Origin: a bacterium
Lineage (GTDB): Bacteria; Bacteroidota; Bacteroidia; Cytophagales; Thermonemataceae
Assembly (NCBI GenBank): GCA_025362415.1
Contig: JANYGM010000325.1
Coordinates: 1 to 5,752 of the forward strand
DNA length: 5,752 nt
Reading direction: 5' to 3'
Shown: one piece after another, positions 4,840 through 5,752 of the stretch
Layout: every line of letters begins with the position of its first letter
How positions within the stretch are numbered: the first letter of the stretch is position 1
Position numbers and translations under genes: made by a program
The notes under the pieces: generated by a model
The model's input: only the letters and a program-made list of their open reading frames with translations
Told to the model about the DNA's origin: nothing
Databases searched by the model: none

Positions 4840-5752
4840 TTAGCAAAATTGTTCTTTAAAATCCGCAATAGCTTTTTCAGTTCCTAGCAAAATAATTACA
4901 TCACTTTCTCCCACCACAATATCAGGGTTTGGATTGAACGTAAAGCCTTTCAAATCATCTTTAAAAGCAATAACGGTTGCCTCTGAATGCTGACGTATTT
5001 GCAAATCTTTGAGCGTTTTGTTTCTGAATTGTAGTTTTAGTTTTTCAAAAGCAACTTCTTCTAAACAAAGTTTTACCTCGCCCAAACCATTCAAAAGGTC
5101 TATAAACTCTATTACGTGAGGTTTGGTGATAAGTTGTGCCATATGCAAACCGCCCAAACGGTCGGGCATCACCACCTTATCTGCGCCTGCTCTGTATAGT
5201 TTTTTTTCAGAATTTTCTTCAGAAGAACGAGCAATAATTTTTACATTAGGGTTCATCTCTCTTGCTGTAAGCGTGATAAACACATTATCAGCATCTTTGG
5301 GAAGTGTTGTAATAATAGTAGAGGCTTTGAGAATACCTGCTTTTTGGAGGGTTTCATCAAGGGTCGCATCTCCAAAAATCATTTCAAAAGAAGTTTGCAT
5401 TAGGTGGCGTTGAGCGTCATTATCCACCACCACAAAAAGACGTTTTTCTCTTGTCAGTTCTTCACAAACCTTGCGCCCATTGCGCCCATATCCACAAACA
5501 ATGACGTGATTATTAAATTTTTCCACTTTTTTTATAATAGAATAAGTCTTAATGATTTTCTTGATTTCACCTTCAAACAAAAACGTAGTGAGCGTAGAGA
5601 TAACATACGCCACAATAGCCAAATTAAGCAAAATATACACTGCGGTAAACACTTTTCCTACATCAGAAAGTTGATGAACCTCCTCAAAACCAACAGTAGA
5701 AATAGTTATTACTGTCATAAACAACGCATCTATGAAATTGAATTTTTCAATA
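4840..5752 (-). CDS. Two-TM potassium channel with cytoplasmic RCK (TrkA-N/TrkA-C) domain, 5' partial
   Basis: The frame is open to the window edge and reads IEKFNFIDA before the TTG at 5724; that sequence is pore-helix-like, so 5724 is not the start and the first membrane helix lies outside. Numbering from 5724: pore helix and filter TVITISTVGFEE (4-15), second membrane helix about 24-50, linker, then an RCK N domain with the Rossmann GYGRNG (78-83), acidic D101 ending strand 2 (VVVDND) and FGDAT (117-121), and an RCK C domain from about 210 to 294. This is the layout of MthK-like channels, in which ligand binding (Ca2+ or nucleotide) to the RCK ring opens the inner-membrane pore. The filter reads T-V-G-F-E instead of T-V-G-Y-G, so the final glycine is missing. 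Potassium conduction is inferred from the family. The alternative is a channel of altered selectivity. Confidence 0.92.
   Translation of the reverse strand, partial: IEKFNFIDALFMTVITISTVGFEEVHQLSDVGKVFTAVYILLNLAIVAYVISTLTTFLFEGEIKKIIKTYSIIKKVEKFNNHVIVCGYGRNGRKVCEELTREKRLFVVVDNDAQRHLMQTSFEMIFGDATLDETLQKAGILKASTIITTLPKDADNVFITLTAREMNPNVKIIARSSEENSEKKLYRAGADKVVMPDRLGGLHMAQLITKPHVIEFIDLLNGLGEVKLCLEEVAFEKLKLQFRNKTLKDLQIRQHSEATVIAFKDDLKGFTFNPNPDIVVGESDVIILLGTEKAIADFKEQFC

Noticed and set aside
5123..5413. Plus-strand open frame of 96 codons
   Set aside because: It is antisense to the RCK domain of the channel gene, which is clearly the coding strand.
5722..5724. TTG as the start of the channel gene
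   Set aside because: The frame stays open upstream and encodes pore-helix sequence, so the gene is cut by the window edge rather than starting here.

Overview
The window looks like chromosomal DNA of an AT-rich member of the Bacteroidetes, probably on the Cytophaga/Flexibacter side. The strongest evidence is a fused LpxC/FabZ gene, a hallmark of Bacteroidetes/Chlorobi. A-rich translation starts without Shine-Dalgarno sequences and a possible TTG...TAnnTTTG-type promoter agree with this. The genus is a guess. Every gene I accept lies on the minus strand, so transcription runs from high to low coordinates.

Reading in the direction of transcription: (1) a two-TM/RCK potassium channel, cut at its 5' end by the window edge (4840-5752); (2) a tandem array of seven TTCACAA heptamers just after its stop; (3) an exported DUF4197 protein (3966-4745), closed by a strong hairpin terminator (3912-3952); (4) the bifunctional lipid A / fatty acid gene lpxC/fabZ (2380-3777), probably with its own promoter; (5) a second, degenerate heptamer array; (6) a stand-alone protein with an HsdR-type PD-(D/E)XK nuclease domain (1064-2320); (7) a PAP2 membrane phosphatase starting at TTG, 24 bp further on (392-1039); (8) a 37-codon fragment resembling the C-terminus of a nucleotidyltransferase-like protein (295-408); (9) an 84-residue small protein (36-290) of a type I recall beside such nucleotidyltransferases. 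A third heptamer-like stretch sits at the window's left edge.

Functionally this is mostly envelope housekeeping (lipid A synthesis, a lipid or undecaprenyl-type phosphatase, a K+ channel, an exported DUF4197 protein) with one orphan nuclease-like gene and a decayed two-gene module. The genes do not form one pathway. No complete restriction, CRISPR or other defence system is present. The points most worth a second look are the heptamer arrays that share a 10-bp flank and lie just after gene ends, the unusual TVGFE channel filter, the internal repeat in the nuclease-like protein, and the nucleotidyltransferase remnant.
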